Below, piece after piece: positions 44,782 through 53,197 of a stretch of DNA of 64,000 nucleotides. Under the pieces are notes generated by a model. The model was not told where the DNA came from and did no database searches. It saw nothing but the letters and a program-made list of their open reading frames with translations. The DNA is from Paenibacillus xylanexedens (GTDB lineage Bacteria; Bacillota; Bacilli; Paenibacillales; Paenibacillaceae). The position numbers were made by a program, and so were the translations under genes. The stretch is taken from assembly GCF_007676705.1 (NCBI RefSeq), contig NZ_VEBF01000009.1, positions 1-64,000 of the forward strand, in the 5' to 3' direction. Each line of letters opens with the position of its first letter. The stretch's first letter is position 1.

Positions 44782-44994
44782 TTATTTGCGGATTTCGAAC
44801 AATTCACAGTCGGTACGCGAGTGATAAGCGAGTTCACTGACACTGGATTGTACAACTACGGTGTTGCTGTCAAAACGGATAATGATGCCACCGGAGTCAA
44901 TCTGGTGATTATCTTTGAAAACGCGAACCTTATACTTCATATTCATGGCTTCCTGAAAGTCCGCATCAGTCTCAAGACGTCGCTGGGTCGGCAT
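44782..44994 (-). CDS. Conserved-looking small protein, unknown
   Basis: A 70-residue protein, MPTQRRLETDADFQEAMNMK, then KVRVFKDNHQIDSGGIIIRF and a C-terminal ELAYHSRTDCELFEIRK. A beta-rich pattern of alternating hydrophobic residues suggests a small barrel. The start has AAAGGAG eight bases upstream; upstream in-frame codons lack one. The family is not recognised. An opposite-strand frame covers the same DNA, but the ribosome site, the terminator and the protein-like composition favour this strand. Confidence 0.7.
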   Translation of the reverse strand: MPTQRRLETDADFQEAMNMKYKVRVFKDNHQIDSGGIIIRFDSNTVVVQSSVSELAYHSRTDCELFEIRK

Positions 44995-45087
44995 ATCGTG
45001 TACTCCTTTGATGTTCAACTTTACGTTCATCATAATACGGTTTTCTATGGATGGGCAAGTCAGGCAGGGCATTCAGGATGATCATGG

Positions 45088-45132
45088 AAAACAAAAAGCC
45101 CTGCTCCCAGGGGGATTGGGAGCAGGGCCGAG
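45088..45132 (-). terminator. Rho-independent terminator of doxX-like gene
   Basis: Read on the minus strand, CCCTGCTCCC pairs with GGGAGCAGGG and is followed by CTTTTTGTTTT. Confidence 0.92.
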
Positions 45133-45150
45133 AATTCTATGAATGATTGC

Positions 45151-45690
45151 TTAAGCTGTTTTTTGCGTTGGGCTAATGGTTGGTGTGTCTTTAGGATGAT
45201 TGCCTTTGTTGCGAGTGATCAATCCGCGAAGGTAAGGCAGTACCCAGTGATCCAAACCGATTTTACCTGCATTTGCACCAGCCACAACCAGGAAGATTTG
45301 CATCAGAACCAGTTGAGCATTCGTGCTTACTGTACCCGAGAAGAGGAACGCGAAGTTCATTACGAGGGCCATCAGGGCAGCCAGTGTTGTGAAGCAGCCG
45401 AGTAAGAGTCCGACACCTACAAGGAATTCACCTAGAGGAATAATGAAGTCGAACAGTCCTGCATTCGGTACAGCGAATTTCTCGAGGAATGTTCCCCACC
45501 ATGCTTGAACTGTAGGGTTTTCACCGGTTGCTTTGCCGACTGCTCCGGCGAGGAACCCGCCGGCTTGGAATCCGCCAGTCAATTTGCTCCATCCGTGAGT
45601 CATCCAATCATACCCGATGTATACCCGAAGTACTGTCAAAATCCACATTGCCACTTTGTTTTCTCTAAGCCATTGGTTGAAGCTGAACAT
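45151..45690 (-). CDS. DoxX family membrane protein
   Basis: A 179-residue membrane protein with four hydrophobic helices and the DoxX motif region LRVYIGYDWMTHGWSKL. Family members act in thiosulfate oxidation or redox-linked respiratory complexes; the role here is unknown. ATG at 45690 follows AAGGAG; the GTG at 45699 overlaps that site. An Fnr/CRP-type site sits 41 bp upstream of the likely transcription start, so induction in low oxygen is plausible. Confidence 0.88.
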   Translation of the reverse strand: MFSFNQWLRENKVAMWILTVLRVYIGYDWMTHGWSKLTGGFQAGGFLAGAVGKATGENPTVQAWWGTFLEKFAVPNAGLFDFIIPLGEFLVGVGLLLGCFTTLAALMALVMNFAFLFSGTVSTNAQLVLMQIFLVVAGANAGKIGLDHWVLPYLRGLITRNKGNHPKDTPTISPTQKTA

Positions 45691-45763
45691 ATGAACCACT
45701 CCTTCATGGAATTTAGTGTGTGTTGTTTTTTTCTATTTCTAAGTGATCACCTTTGATGTCTTT

Positions 45764-45808
45764 ATTGTATAGTTCAAAAGTCGTTTTGTTTGTGATTAAA
45801 ATCACAAT
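45764..45808 (-). promoter_or_regulatory. Fnr/CRP-type operator and -10 region for the DoxX gene
   Basis: TGTGA-N6-TCACA at 45791-45806 lies in a perfect eight-base-arm palindrome (TTGTGATT...AATCACAA). On the minus strand a TATACA/TACAAT -10 sits at 45764-45771. The -35 is poor (CAAACA). The operator centre falls near -41, the class II activator position. The rest of the 339-bp gap to 46029 shows no other signal. Confidence 0.7.
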
Positions 45809-46029
45809 CTAGTTCAAATTTTAAGTAAGGTTTGAGAAGTTCACATTTAGGACATATTTTTCTCGCGATATGCTGTTTCAAGTGTGAATTACACGCTGTA
45901 TCAAGGCCTTCTGGGCGCAGACAAATCAGATCGGGTGTGATTAAATGGAAAGAAATACGTGAAATGGTTGCCTACATGAGACATATATCACAACTTAGAA
46001 CTAGGCCATATCGTTCAGGAGGTCCTATA

Positions 46030-47103
46030 TTGAAGCATTTTAAATGGAACAAAGCAGCATCGGCTGCATCGCTATTTATTCTCTCATTGAGTCTTGTTGC
46101 CTGCCAAAATCAAGAGGCGACCCAGATGCCACTTCAGCCAGAACCGACACCTGCACCTGTGCAAGAAGAACAGATCGTAGAGGAACCCAGCAAGTCTCTT
46201 TACACAGCACCTCTAACAGGCTTGCCTGCAGATGAGGCCATTACACGGCGTCCACTCGCTGTGATGATTAATAATGCCCCTGCAGCTCGGCCCCAATCGG
46301 GTCTGAGTTCAGCGGATATCATTCTAGAAGTCCTCGCAGAGGGAGGCATTACCCGTTTCATAGCCATTTTCCAGAGTGAAGGTGGTGCTGAGACGGTTGG
46401 ACCTGTACGCAGCATACGTCCGTATCTGATTGAACTGGGTGAGAGTTACGATGGTGTCCTTGTTCATGCTGGAGGCAGCCCGGAGGCGTATTCCATTTTG
46501 CAAAGGCAGCAGAAACAGCATATGGATGAGATCTCGAATGGTGGACCATATTTCTGGCGTTCCTCTGATCGTAAAGCTCCACATAATCTGTATACTTCAG
46601 CGGACAAGCTAAGAGAAGGGTCAGATATCAAGGGTTACAGCCATGACTTTAAGTCCCCGGTATACATCTATAACGAAGAAGGTGCAACGTCCGCAGGTGA
46701 GACGGTAAAGCAATTCGATATCCATTATTTATTGGATAGTTATCGGGTGACGTATGATTATGATGAAGTTAGCGGACGATATATGAGAATGGTAAATGGT
46801 AAAGCAGATCAGGATCTCGATAACGGGAATCCGCTTGGTGCAGCGAACATTATAGTGGCAGGTGCAGATCATAAGGTGCTCGACAGCGTAGGCAGGTTGT
46901 CCGTCAATCTGGAACAGGGCGGTGAGGCCATGCTATTTCAGAAGGGCAAGATGATCCGTGGACAGTGGGTGAAGAAGCAGGGGGACATTATCCGTTTTGT
47001 TCAGGGTGGCAGTGAAGTGGCTCTTGTACCAGGCAAAACCTTTATCAGCATTGTCCCAAATCAACCTGAATTTGCGAGTCATGTAAAGCTGGCGGTTCAA
47101 TAA
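46030..47103 (+). CDS. DUF3048 lipoprotein (YerB-like)
   Basis: A 357-residue lipoprotein. The signal peptide KWNKAASAASLFILSLSLVA ends in a lipobox with LVAC, so the Cys would be lipidated at the outer membrane face. A Pro/Glu linker is followed by the DUF3048 domain (RRPLAVMINNAPAARPQSGL; ADIILEVLAEGGITRFIAIF; GPVRSIRPYLIEL). YerB's function is unknown. The start is TTG at 46030, 8 bases after AGGAGG. An ATG-initiated frame from 45832 adds 66 residues that bury the signal peptide. Confidence 0.88.
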   Translation: MKHFKWNKAASAASLFILSLSLVACQNQEATQMPLQPEPTPAPVQEEQIVEEPSKSLYTAPLTGLPADEAITRRPLAVMINNAPAARPQSGLSSADIILEVLAEGGITRFIAIFQSEGGAETVGPVRSIRPYLIELGESYDGVLVHAGGSPEAYSILQRQQKQHMDEISNGGPYFWRSSDRKAPHNLYTSADKLREGSDIKGYSHDFKSPVYIYNEEGATSAGETVKQFDIHYLLDSYRVTYDYDEVSGRYMRMVNGKADQDLDNGNPLGAANIIVAGADHKVLDSVGRLSVNLEQGGEAMLFQKGKMIRGQWVKKQGDIIRFVQGGSEVALVPGKTFISIVPNQPEFASHVKLAVQ

Positions 47104-47419
47104 AGTCGAATGCAATGAAAGAAAACGATGAAACAATTATCCTTTTGTCGTCAAAAAGGCATTAAATTCTACCTTTGCATGAAAAGCAGAATGGTGTCGA
47201 ATTTGAATTTTGATGTCGAATTGTAAACGCAGTGTAAAATCTCGACTTGAATTTGCCATTATTCCAAATAATTAAGATTCATTTCAGATTAATGTGATAA
47301 GAATATAAAAAAGGATCACACCTTTTGTACAAACCATGAAACAAATATGATAAGATATCAAAGGTTGTCATTTCATGTTTCATCGGTTATCGGCAATTTC
47401 TCGTAAAGGGGATAGAGCT
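47104..47419. other. AT-rich promoter region of the phosphate pair
   Basis: This 316-bp spacer has no gene. TTGTAC (47326) with TATGAT (47347) or GATAAG (47350) may be the promoter of the DUF47-Pit pair. I looked for spaced TTAACA-type Pho boxes and did not find a convincing set. Confidence 0.35.
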
Positions 47420-48037
47420 ATGAAGCTTAAGAAGAAGAAGGATATATTTTTTGAGACACTGGAGAACATGGCAGATACGGTTGTTCAAGCGGCAGATTAT
47501 TTCTCCCAGCATGTTTCCAACCTTCAGGATGTGACTCTTTTTGCCAATGAAATGAAGAAGTACGAGTCGAAATGTGATGATTACGTGCATACGATCATTA
47601 CAGAACTCAACAAAACATTTATCACGCCGATCGAACGCGATGATATTATGGAGCTGACAACAACTCTTGATGACGTATTGGACGGGCTCGAAGCAACGGC
47701 TTCCCGTTTCTATATGTACCAACTGACGGATCCGGACGAATTCATCGTTCAGTTCTCTGAAATTTTGCGCCAATCGGCTTACGAAATTCAGAAGGCGATT
47801 CATTTGCTGTCACAGAAAAAATTGCTGGCCATCCGTGAGTACACCATTCGTTTGAATGATCTGGAAAACCAGGGCGACGAAGTGCTGCGCATGTGTATCA
47901 AACATCTCTTCGCTACCGTGTCTGATCCGATTGAACTGATCAAGCGTAAGGAAATTTACGAGCGTCTTGAGACAACAACGGATGCTTGTGAAGACGTAGC
48001 GAATGTGCTCGAATCCATCATTATGCGTAATTCTTAA
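47420..48037 (+). CDS. DUF47 family PhoU-like protein
   Basis: A 205-residue helical protein of the DUF47/PhoU-like family, which usually pairs with Pit-type phosphate permeases and is thought to control them. Typical are KKKDIFFETLENMADTVVQAA near the N-terminus and the ending TTTDACEDVANVLESIIM. ATG at 47420 follows AAAGGGGAT. The Pit gene begins 14 bases later, so they form one operon. Confidence 0.92.
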   Translation: MKLKKKKDIFFETLENMADTVVQAADYFSQHVSNLQDVTLFANEMKKYESKCDDYVHTIITELNKTFITPIERDDIMELTTTLDDVLDGLEATASRFYMYQLTDPDEFIVQFSEILRQSAYEIQKAIHLLSQKKLLAIREYTIRLNDLENQGDEVLRMCIKHLFATVSDPIELIKRKEIYERLETTTDACEDVANVLESIIMRNS

Positions 48038-48051
48038 GGAGCCAGAGAATA

Positions 48052-49041
48052 ATGGAAACAACGATTTGGGTATTAGGTATAGTCGTCTTCCTTGCACTGG
48101 CGTTTGACTTCATCAACGGTTTTCACGACACAGCCAATGCCATTGCCACTTCGGTCTCGACACGGGCATTAACGCCTCGTCGTGCGATCCTTCTGGCAGC
48201 GGTGATGAACTTTGTCGGTGCGATGATGTTTACAGGCGTTGCGAAGACGATTGGGGGGAGTGTGACCGACCCCACCACGCTGGATAACGGGATCGAGGTC
48301 GTCATAGTCACCTTGATCGCAGCGATTATCTGGAACCTGGTTACATGGTGGTTTGGTATTCCTTCTTCCTCATCACACGCACTTATCGGAGCCCTTGCAG
48401 GTGCCGTGCTTGTTGGCGCAGGAGCTGACAAAGTGAAGTGGAGCGGATTCACTGATATCGTTGGAGGTTTGCTATTATCACCTCTGATCGCATTTGCCAT
48501 CGGTTATGTGGTCATGACGATTCTCAAATACATTTTCGCCAAACGCAGTCCGCATAACGTGAATAAAGGTTTCCGTACGGTACAGATATTCACGGCAGCG
48601 CTGCAAGCATTCACACATGGTACGAATGATGCACAGAAAGCGATGGGGATTATTACTTTTGCTTTGGTTGCAGCAGGTGTACAAGACCATCTGGAAGTGC
48701 CGCTGTGGGTTAAAATCTCAGCAGCAACCGCGATGGCTCTAGGTACATCCATTGGTGGTTGGAAAATCATCAAAACCATGGGTACAAAAATCTTTAAAAT
48801 TGAACCGATTAACGGATTTGCCGCGGATCTGTCAGCTGCATCCGTTATTTTCACAGCAACGTTGCTTCACCTTCCAGTAAGTACAACGCACGCGATCACA
48901 TCGGCTATTCTGGGTGTAGGTTCCGCGAAACGTTTCTCTGCTGTGAAATGGGGGCTTGCCGGACGCATCATTATTACGTGGTTCATTACGATTCCGATTA
49001 CTGCGGGACTGGCAGGATTGCTCTACTGGATTATTTTCTAA
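48052..49041 (+). CDS. pit: Inorganic phosphate transporter, PiT family
   Basis: A 329-residue permease with about ten hydrophobic helices. The two inverted PiT signatures are complete: DFINGFHDTANAIATSV at about 19 and FTHGTNDAQKAMGII at about 186. It imports metal-phosphate by proton symport (family knowledge). AAGGAG lies ahead of the ATG. It follows the DUF47 gene in an operon. Confidence 0.94.
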   Translation: METTIWVLGIVVFLALAFDFINGFHDTANAIATSVSTRALTPRRAILLAAVMNFVGAMMFTGVAKTIGGSVTDPTTLDNGIEVVIVTLIAAIIWNLVTWWFGIPSSSSHALIGALAGAVLVGAGADKVKWSGFTDIVGGLLLSPLIAFAIGYVVMTILKYIFAKRSPHNVNKGFRTVQIFTAALQAFTHGTNDAQKAMGIITFALVAAGVQDHLEVPLWVKISAATAMALGTSIGGWKIIKTMGTKIFKIEPINGFAADLSAASVIFTATLLHLPVSTTHAITSAILGVGSAKRFSAVKWGLAGRIIITWFITIPITAGLAGLLYWIIF

Positions 49042-49112
49042 AGAGAGAAGTTATCCCGAACGAATTCGGGGTTACCAGACAATCTGTTCATAACTGTGTG
49101 AATATCGGGATA

Positions 49113-49247
49113 TGTGGACAATTATACAACCAAAATCAAGAGACGCCTGTGCATGAACGTGTGGACAGGCTGGATATGTGGATAGCCATCCGTGGAATGA
49201 TAAACCAAAAGAAGATATTCCCTGTGGATACAGGGAACTGTGGATAG
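49113..49247 (+). promoter_or_regulatory. Cluster of five DnaA-box-like sites upstream of corA
   Basis: TGTGGACAA (49113), TGTGGACAG (49160), TGTGGATAG (49177), TGTGGATAC (49223) and TGTGGATAG (49239) all lie in the same orientation. Four match the DnaA box TGTGGATAA at eight of nine positions. Starts are spaced 47, 17, 46 and 16 bp. The 308-bp gap holds no gene. Confidence 0.6.
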
Positions 49248-49258
49248 GGAAATGAGAG

Positions 49259-49284
49259 AAGCCAACAGGGTTGGCTTTTTTTGT
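49259..49284 (+). terminator. Rho-independent terminator before corA
   Basis: GCCAAC pairs with GTTGGC around AGG and is followed by seven T. Confidence 0.75.
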
Positions 49285-49349
49285 TGTCGAGTTTGAGGGT
49301 ACCTGTGTACAATAACGTATAGATACAGGACAAGGACGTGGTCTAATTT

Positions 49350-50309
49350 ATGATTCGTACACTCGCCATTACACGAGAACATCAAGTCTCCGTTAATGTT
49401 CCGCTTACACAGCTGGATCTGAACGATTATGCCTGGGTATGGGCGGATTTTAACCAGCCAACGGAAGAGGAAAGCCGTTTGCTGGATACATATTTTCATT
49501 TTCACCCCTTAGCTATAGAGGACTGTCTGCATGTGTTGCAACGGCCTAAGCTCGATTATTATGATAATTTACAGTTTCTTGTGCTGCATGCACTGAACCC
49601 ATCCACATTGGAAGCCGAGGAGGTTGACTTGTTTCTCGGAGCGAACTTCCTTGTTTCTTTTCATCATGGTGTATTGGAAGAAGTGGATGAAGCGTGGGAA
49701 CGGTTGTTGCATCATGCACATGAACGAACCATCTGGGCGCGAGGTCCAGTGGCAGCAGCTTATACAGTGATGGACAAGTTGGTCGATCATTATTTTCCTT
49801 CTTTATTTGCCATTGAGGATGAACTGGCTGAATTGGAAAACCGCGGTGGACAAGAGTCGATTGAAAACCTGATGAATCAGGTGTTTGATCTGCGCAGTCG
49901 ATTGCTGAAGCTGAGAAGAACCGTAGTACCGATGCGGGATCTGCTCTATCGGGTGGTGAACTCCCAGCATGTGCAGCGCTCAGGGGAACATACGGCTTAT
50001 TTTACCGATATCTATGACCATTTATTGAAGCTGACGGACATGATTGAAGCTGATCGGGAGATGACGGCTGATTTGCGCGACAGTTATATTTCCCTGAACT
50101 CCAACCGGATGAACCAGATCATGAAGACACTCACGGTAATAACGACGGTATTTATGCCGCTCACGCTGATCGCCGGAATTTACGGGATGAACTTTGCCTA
50201 TATGCCTGAGCTTCAGTGGAAGTTCGGGTACGGGGCGGTGCTGCTGTTGATGTTTGTGCTTGGTGGCAGCATGGTGGCTTGGTTTGTGAAGCGAGGTTGG
50301 TTTAAGTAG
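49350..50309 (+). CDS. corA: CorA-type magnesium/cobalt transporter
   Basis: A 319-residue CorA-family channel for magnesium and other divalent ions. A long soluble N-terminal domain is followed by a helix and two C-terminal membrane helices, with the signature GMN in IYGMNFAYMPEL at the pore mouth. The ending KRGWFK is typical. The ribosome site is weak (AGGACGTG). DnaA-box clusters lie both upstream and downstream. Confidence 0.93.
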   Translation: MIRTLAITREHQVSVNVPLTQLDLNDYAWVWADFNQPTEEESRLLDTYFHFHPLAIEDCLHVLQRPKLDYYDNLQFLVLHALNPSTLEAEEVDLFLGANFLVSFHHGVLEEVDEAWERLLHHAHERTIWARGPVAAAYTVMDKLVDHYFPSLFAIEDELAELENRGGQESIENLMNQVFDLRSRLLKLRRTVVPMRDLLYRVVNSQHVQRSGEHTAYFTDIYDHLLKLTDMIEADREMTADLRDSYISLNSNRMNQIMKTLTVITTVFMPLTLIAGIYGMNFAYMPELQWKFGYGAVLLLMFVLGGSMVAWFVKRGWFK

Positions 50310-50425
50310 AAATGTTACACCTTACTGCTCCGTATGCAGTTCCATCTTTCGGTGATAAGCGCACGCTATTGCGAGCAGATCATCAGAAGAAGATTGCATA
50401 GCTGAAGCAACGTTTGTTACATATG

Positions 50426-50497
50426 AAAAAGGCCACTGGACAAGGATCTCGAGCAGGACTAACTGTCGGGAGATGATGTTTGCCAGGTGGCCTTTCT
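50426..50497. terminator. Bidirectional terminator between convergent genes
   Basis: AAAAAGGCCACTGG pairs with CCAGGTGGCCTTTCT over a long loop, with T-rich ends on both strands. It separates corA and the DNA-repair gene. Confidence 0.75.
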
Positions 50498-50526
50498 GAT
50501 TCTGCTATAGAAAGTTTAGAATTATT

Positions 50527-50572
50527 GTATCCACATGTGAATAACTATTCCGCTACAACAAGCTGTGTATAA
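50527..50572. promoter_or_regulatory. Three DnaA-box-like sites downstream of corA
   Basis: GTATCCACA (50527, reverse orientation), TGTGAATAA (50536) and TGTGTATAA (50564) lie within 46 bp. The last two fit TTATNCACA exactly when read on the other strand. Confidence 0.5.
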
Positions 50573-50589
50573 CTTACGATGTCTTCCTG

Positions 50590-51678
50590 TTACTCCAATT
50601 CAAGAACAAAAGAAGTTGTAGCTGCTTCTTTGCCATTCACAAGAATGGTAAGCGTATGCAGACCGGCATAATATTTTCTCGTTGTGATGACTTTGAAAGA
50701 TTGTTTAGTGGCTACCTTGGTTCTGCCTGTCGGGTACATTTTATCGGAGCATTTGAATCGTTTAGGGGCCTGTTTGCCATTTGCTTTCATATAGCCCATC
50801 TCGTACTCAATTCTCAGCATCTGTGACTCGCCACTCTCGTTGACCACATCAAACGAAAAATGAAGATCCTCGCCAATAGCGACTGTATCTTGAGCAAGCT
50901 GAAGCTGCTCAATGTGAATGGAATCCTGCTCGTTATATCCAAAAAGACTTAGCGCTTTGCGATGTCCTTTCTTCAATAATGATCTACTTGCATGCCGGAC
51001 AATCCAGTCTGTATTCGTATGTTGTCCGTACCAGGTCGTGGCAAGGTCCATGACGAGTTCAGGGTGATCCTTGGAGATATCATTCAGGTGATTGGCCACA
51101 CTTTTGCGAACATACAGGGACTCGTCCGCTTTCAACGCATGCAGAATTGGCAGTACAGGTGTTGGGTCAGTGATGAATCCTTGGAGTTTGGCACCCCATG
51201 GCAAACGGGGACGGCTACCCTCACTGGCTAGTCTTCGGATATGTTCGTTGTCGCTATCTGCCCACGCCATCATGTGTTTCATGGTTTGGATGGGATAACG
51301 TTCAATAAACGGGCGTACCGCGAACTCGGAGCTGGAATAAGGTGTGAAAACGGTCAGATACTTCATGGATAGCTCGTAGTCCGCGGGGTCCAGTCCATTC
51401 ACTTCGATATAATCCGGTACAAACAGATATTCAACACCTCTCATATGAGAAGCTGCTTGTTCGATAATATGTAATGCTTCTTCATAATTATTGGGCAGCA
51501 CTTCGGTCAAGGCCAGTGTGATTCGGCGAATCCGTGCTTTGAACTCCAACTGTTCCCAGCCTTCAGCGAAAACCAATTCATGAAATTGCTGTGTATCCAG
51601 CTTAGGATAGAATTGACGCAGTAGTTCGCCGGTCCGATCAATTAATGCGGGAGTATATTTGTCTTTGAAAAGTTCCAT
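50590..51678 (-). CDS. DNA alkylation repair protein, AlkC/AlkD-like
   Basis: A 362-residue HEAT-like repeat glycosylase relative. The N-terminal 250 residues are helical pairs with SEGSRPRLPWGAKLQGF, ADESLYVRKSVANHLND and a WIVRHASRSLLKKG repeat, features of the AlkC group. The C-terminal 100 residues are beta-rich (IGEDLHFSFDVVNESGESQ; FKVITTRKYYAGLHT) and look like an Ig-like domain, known in some AlkC proteins. It should excise alkylated bases such as 3-methylcytosine or 3-methyladenine. ATG at 51678 follows GGAGG. Confidence 0.88.
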   Translation of the reverse strand: MELFKDKYTPALIDRTGELLRQFYPKLDTQQFHELVFAEGWEQLEFKARIRRITLALTEVLPNNYEEALHIIEQAASHMRGVEYLFVPDYIEVNGLDPADYELSMKYLTVFTPYSSSEFAVRPFIERYPIQTMKHMMAWADSDNEHIRRLASEGSRPRLPWGAKLQGFITDPTPVLPILHALKADESLYVRKSVANHLNDISKDHPELVMDLATTWYGQHTNTDWIVRHASRSLLKKGHRKALSLFGYNEQDSIHIEQLQLAQDTVAIGEDLHFSFDVVNESGESQMLRIEYEMGYMKANGKQAPKRFKCSDKMYPTGRTKVATKQSFKVITTRKYYAGLHTLTILVNGKEAATTSFVLELE

Positions 51679-51810
51679 GTTCCGCCTCCTTCGTTATTAT
51701 CCAGTATACCTCAATTCACAGGAATAAGAACATAAGTTCCTGGAATTTCTATGTATATGGATGAACGGAGTTAAGGCACCCGCCTTCTGTAAGAGGGTGC
51801 CTGGATTTTT

Positions 51811-52449
51811 TTAACCTTTGCGACTTTTGGGACGGCGCTTCGTGGAATTGGATTTGCGACGGGTTGGAGTCGTATTGCGGCGACGTGGAACATTCGTTGG
51901 TTTGTTTCGACGCTTGTGTGTACGTTTCCGGGGCGGCGTATATTCTTCATAGTCTGCATCGGCCGCGCTTTTATTCGTTTTTCCTTTTCCAAAAGGCAGA
52001 ATGCCCATAACGAGCTTCATCATCGGAGCCATCTGCTGGATACCACCGACGACCTTTTGCATTTTACCTATTCCACTCATGATTCCATCAATCCCGCCGA
52101 AGCGGTCGATCATTCCTTTTAACTCACCGATGTTGGCTAATGAAAATCCGGAACTGCTTGAAGCAGCAGGCGCCTGTACCGGAACTGGGGGTACCACCTG
52201 AGCTCCCCCTCCATAAAAGTTCCCGCCAGGAGCACCTTGCCCATACGGTACGATTGCAGATGCTTCGACTTCGCCAAAATCAGGGTATTGTGGCTCGATG
52301 CCAGGATACATCGGTTGGATCTGGGTTTCATTCAAAGACCGCGGAACCACACCGGGCGGCATATAGGCAGAAGTATGCGCCTGCCGATGAGCGTGAGAAG
52401 ACGGACGCTGCCTTGGTGCTGGCTGGCGGTGATAATAATGCTGTGGCAT
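51811..52449 (-). CDS. YqfQ/VrrA-like protein
   Basis: A 212-residue protein of low complexity. It has a His/Gln/Pro-rich N-terminus, a central helical stretch (FSLANIGELKGMIDRFGGI, MAPMMKLVMGILPFGKGK) and a very basic Arg/Lys/Thr tail. This plan is that of the YqfQ family, which is found in spore-formers; its role is unclear. The ATG follows AAGGAACGTG. A hairpin (GGCACCC/GGGTGCC) at about 51775-51805 ends the transcript weakly on this strand. Confidence 0.75.
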   Translation of the reverse strand: MPQHYYHRQPAPRQRPSSHAHRQAHTSAYMPPGVVPRSLNETQIQPMYPGIEPQYPDFGEVEASAIVPYGQGAPGGNFYGGGAQVVPPVPVQAPAASSSSGFSLANIGELKGMIDRFGGIDGIMSGIGKMQKVVGGIQQMAPMMKLVMGILPFGKGKTNKSAADADYEEYTPPRKRTHKRRNKPTNVPRRRNTTPTRRKSNSTKRRPKSRKG

Positions 52450-52840
52450 GAACGATCACGTTCCTTCTATGTTGGATTTCGGAATTGCGTTCCATGAGTT
52501 GCATGACAGATGTACATCATAGACCCTTGTGGAACTCCCTTTTGCTATACTGTATGTCATTCGCGGAGAGACGGCGTAGGCGAGTATCCCGGAAAACGGG
52601 ATATTTGCGGATTTGGGCGTGTAGACATGCTGGCAGGTTTCCATACAGGAAAATGCAGTTTAGACACAAAATTGTAACATTTAGGGTAGCCGAATTCCTA
52701 CATAAGTAATCGGAAATATACAGGTGAAAACTGGGATATAGCGCCATAATTTCGCCGGATGTGCGCGAGGGGAGGACAATAGTACCTTTTGTAAGCGGTA
52801 ACATGTATTTTTATTCTGTAGTGCGTGAAATCGGTAACGC
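52450..52840. other. Spacer upstream of the yerC-like gene
   Basis: There is no gene or RNA seen in about 390 bp. A short hairpin (TATCCCGGAAAACGGGATA, about 52585-52603) is the only structure noted. The yerC-type promoter is listed separately. Confidence 0.4.
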
Positions 52841-52869
52841 TTGAAATACCAACTCAGGGTGAGTACAAT
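52841..52869 (+). promoter_or_regulatory. Sigma-A-type promoter of the yerC-like gene
   Basis: TTGAAA at 52841 and TACAAT at 52864 are 17 bp apart, about 35 bp before the ATG. Confidence 0.7.
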
Positions 52870-52905
52870 GTAGGTACACAGTAACCGCTAGGGGATGATG
52901 ATGAA

Positions 52906-53196
52906 ATGCAGCTGAAAAAGCTAAATGATAAAAGCATTGAACAACTATTTGAGGCTATTTTGACTCTAAAAGATATTGAAGAGTGTTATGTTTTCTTTGA
53001 TGACCTCTGCACGGTAAACGAGATCCAATCCATGTCCCAGCGGCTGGAAGTGGCTCGTATGTTGGGTAAAGGCAATACGTATAACCAGATTGAAGCAGAG
53101 ACAGGCGCGAGTACAGCCACGATTTCACGTGTGAAACGCTGCCTGAATTACGGCAATGATGGTTATAAAATGACGCTGGAACGCCTGGGACGTTAA
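52906..53196 (+). CDS. yerC: YerC/TrpR-superfamily DNA-binding protein
   Basis: A 96-residue member of the Trp repressor superfamily, YerC/YecD type. It has the helix-turn-helix NTYNQIEAETGASTATISRVKRCLNYGNDGY, split here as NTYNQIEAETGASTATIS followed by RVKRCL. The Bacillus YerC regulates an operon of its own but does not sense tryptophan in a known way. The ribosome site is AGGGGATGATG. The next gene starts two bases after its stop. Confidence 0.9.
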   Translation: MQLKKLNDKSIEQLFEAILTLKDIEECYVFFDDLCTVNEIQSMSQRLEVARMLGKGNTYNQIEAETGASTATISRVKRCLNYGNDGYKMTLERLGR

Positions 53197-53197
53197 T

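Noticed and set aside
44713..45081. A plus-strand frame of 122 codons
   Set aside because: It begins inside the terminator after the dioxygenase, has no ribosome site, and overlaps a minus-strand 70-residue gene with a good ribosome site and a matching terminator.
47104..47419. PhoP boxes before the DUF47-Pit pair
   Set aside because: TTAACA-like hexamers spaced at 4-6 bases were looked for, and only isolated weak matches were found.
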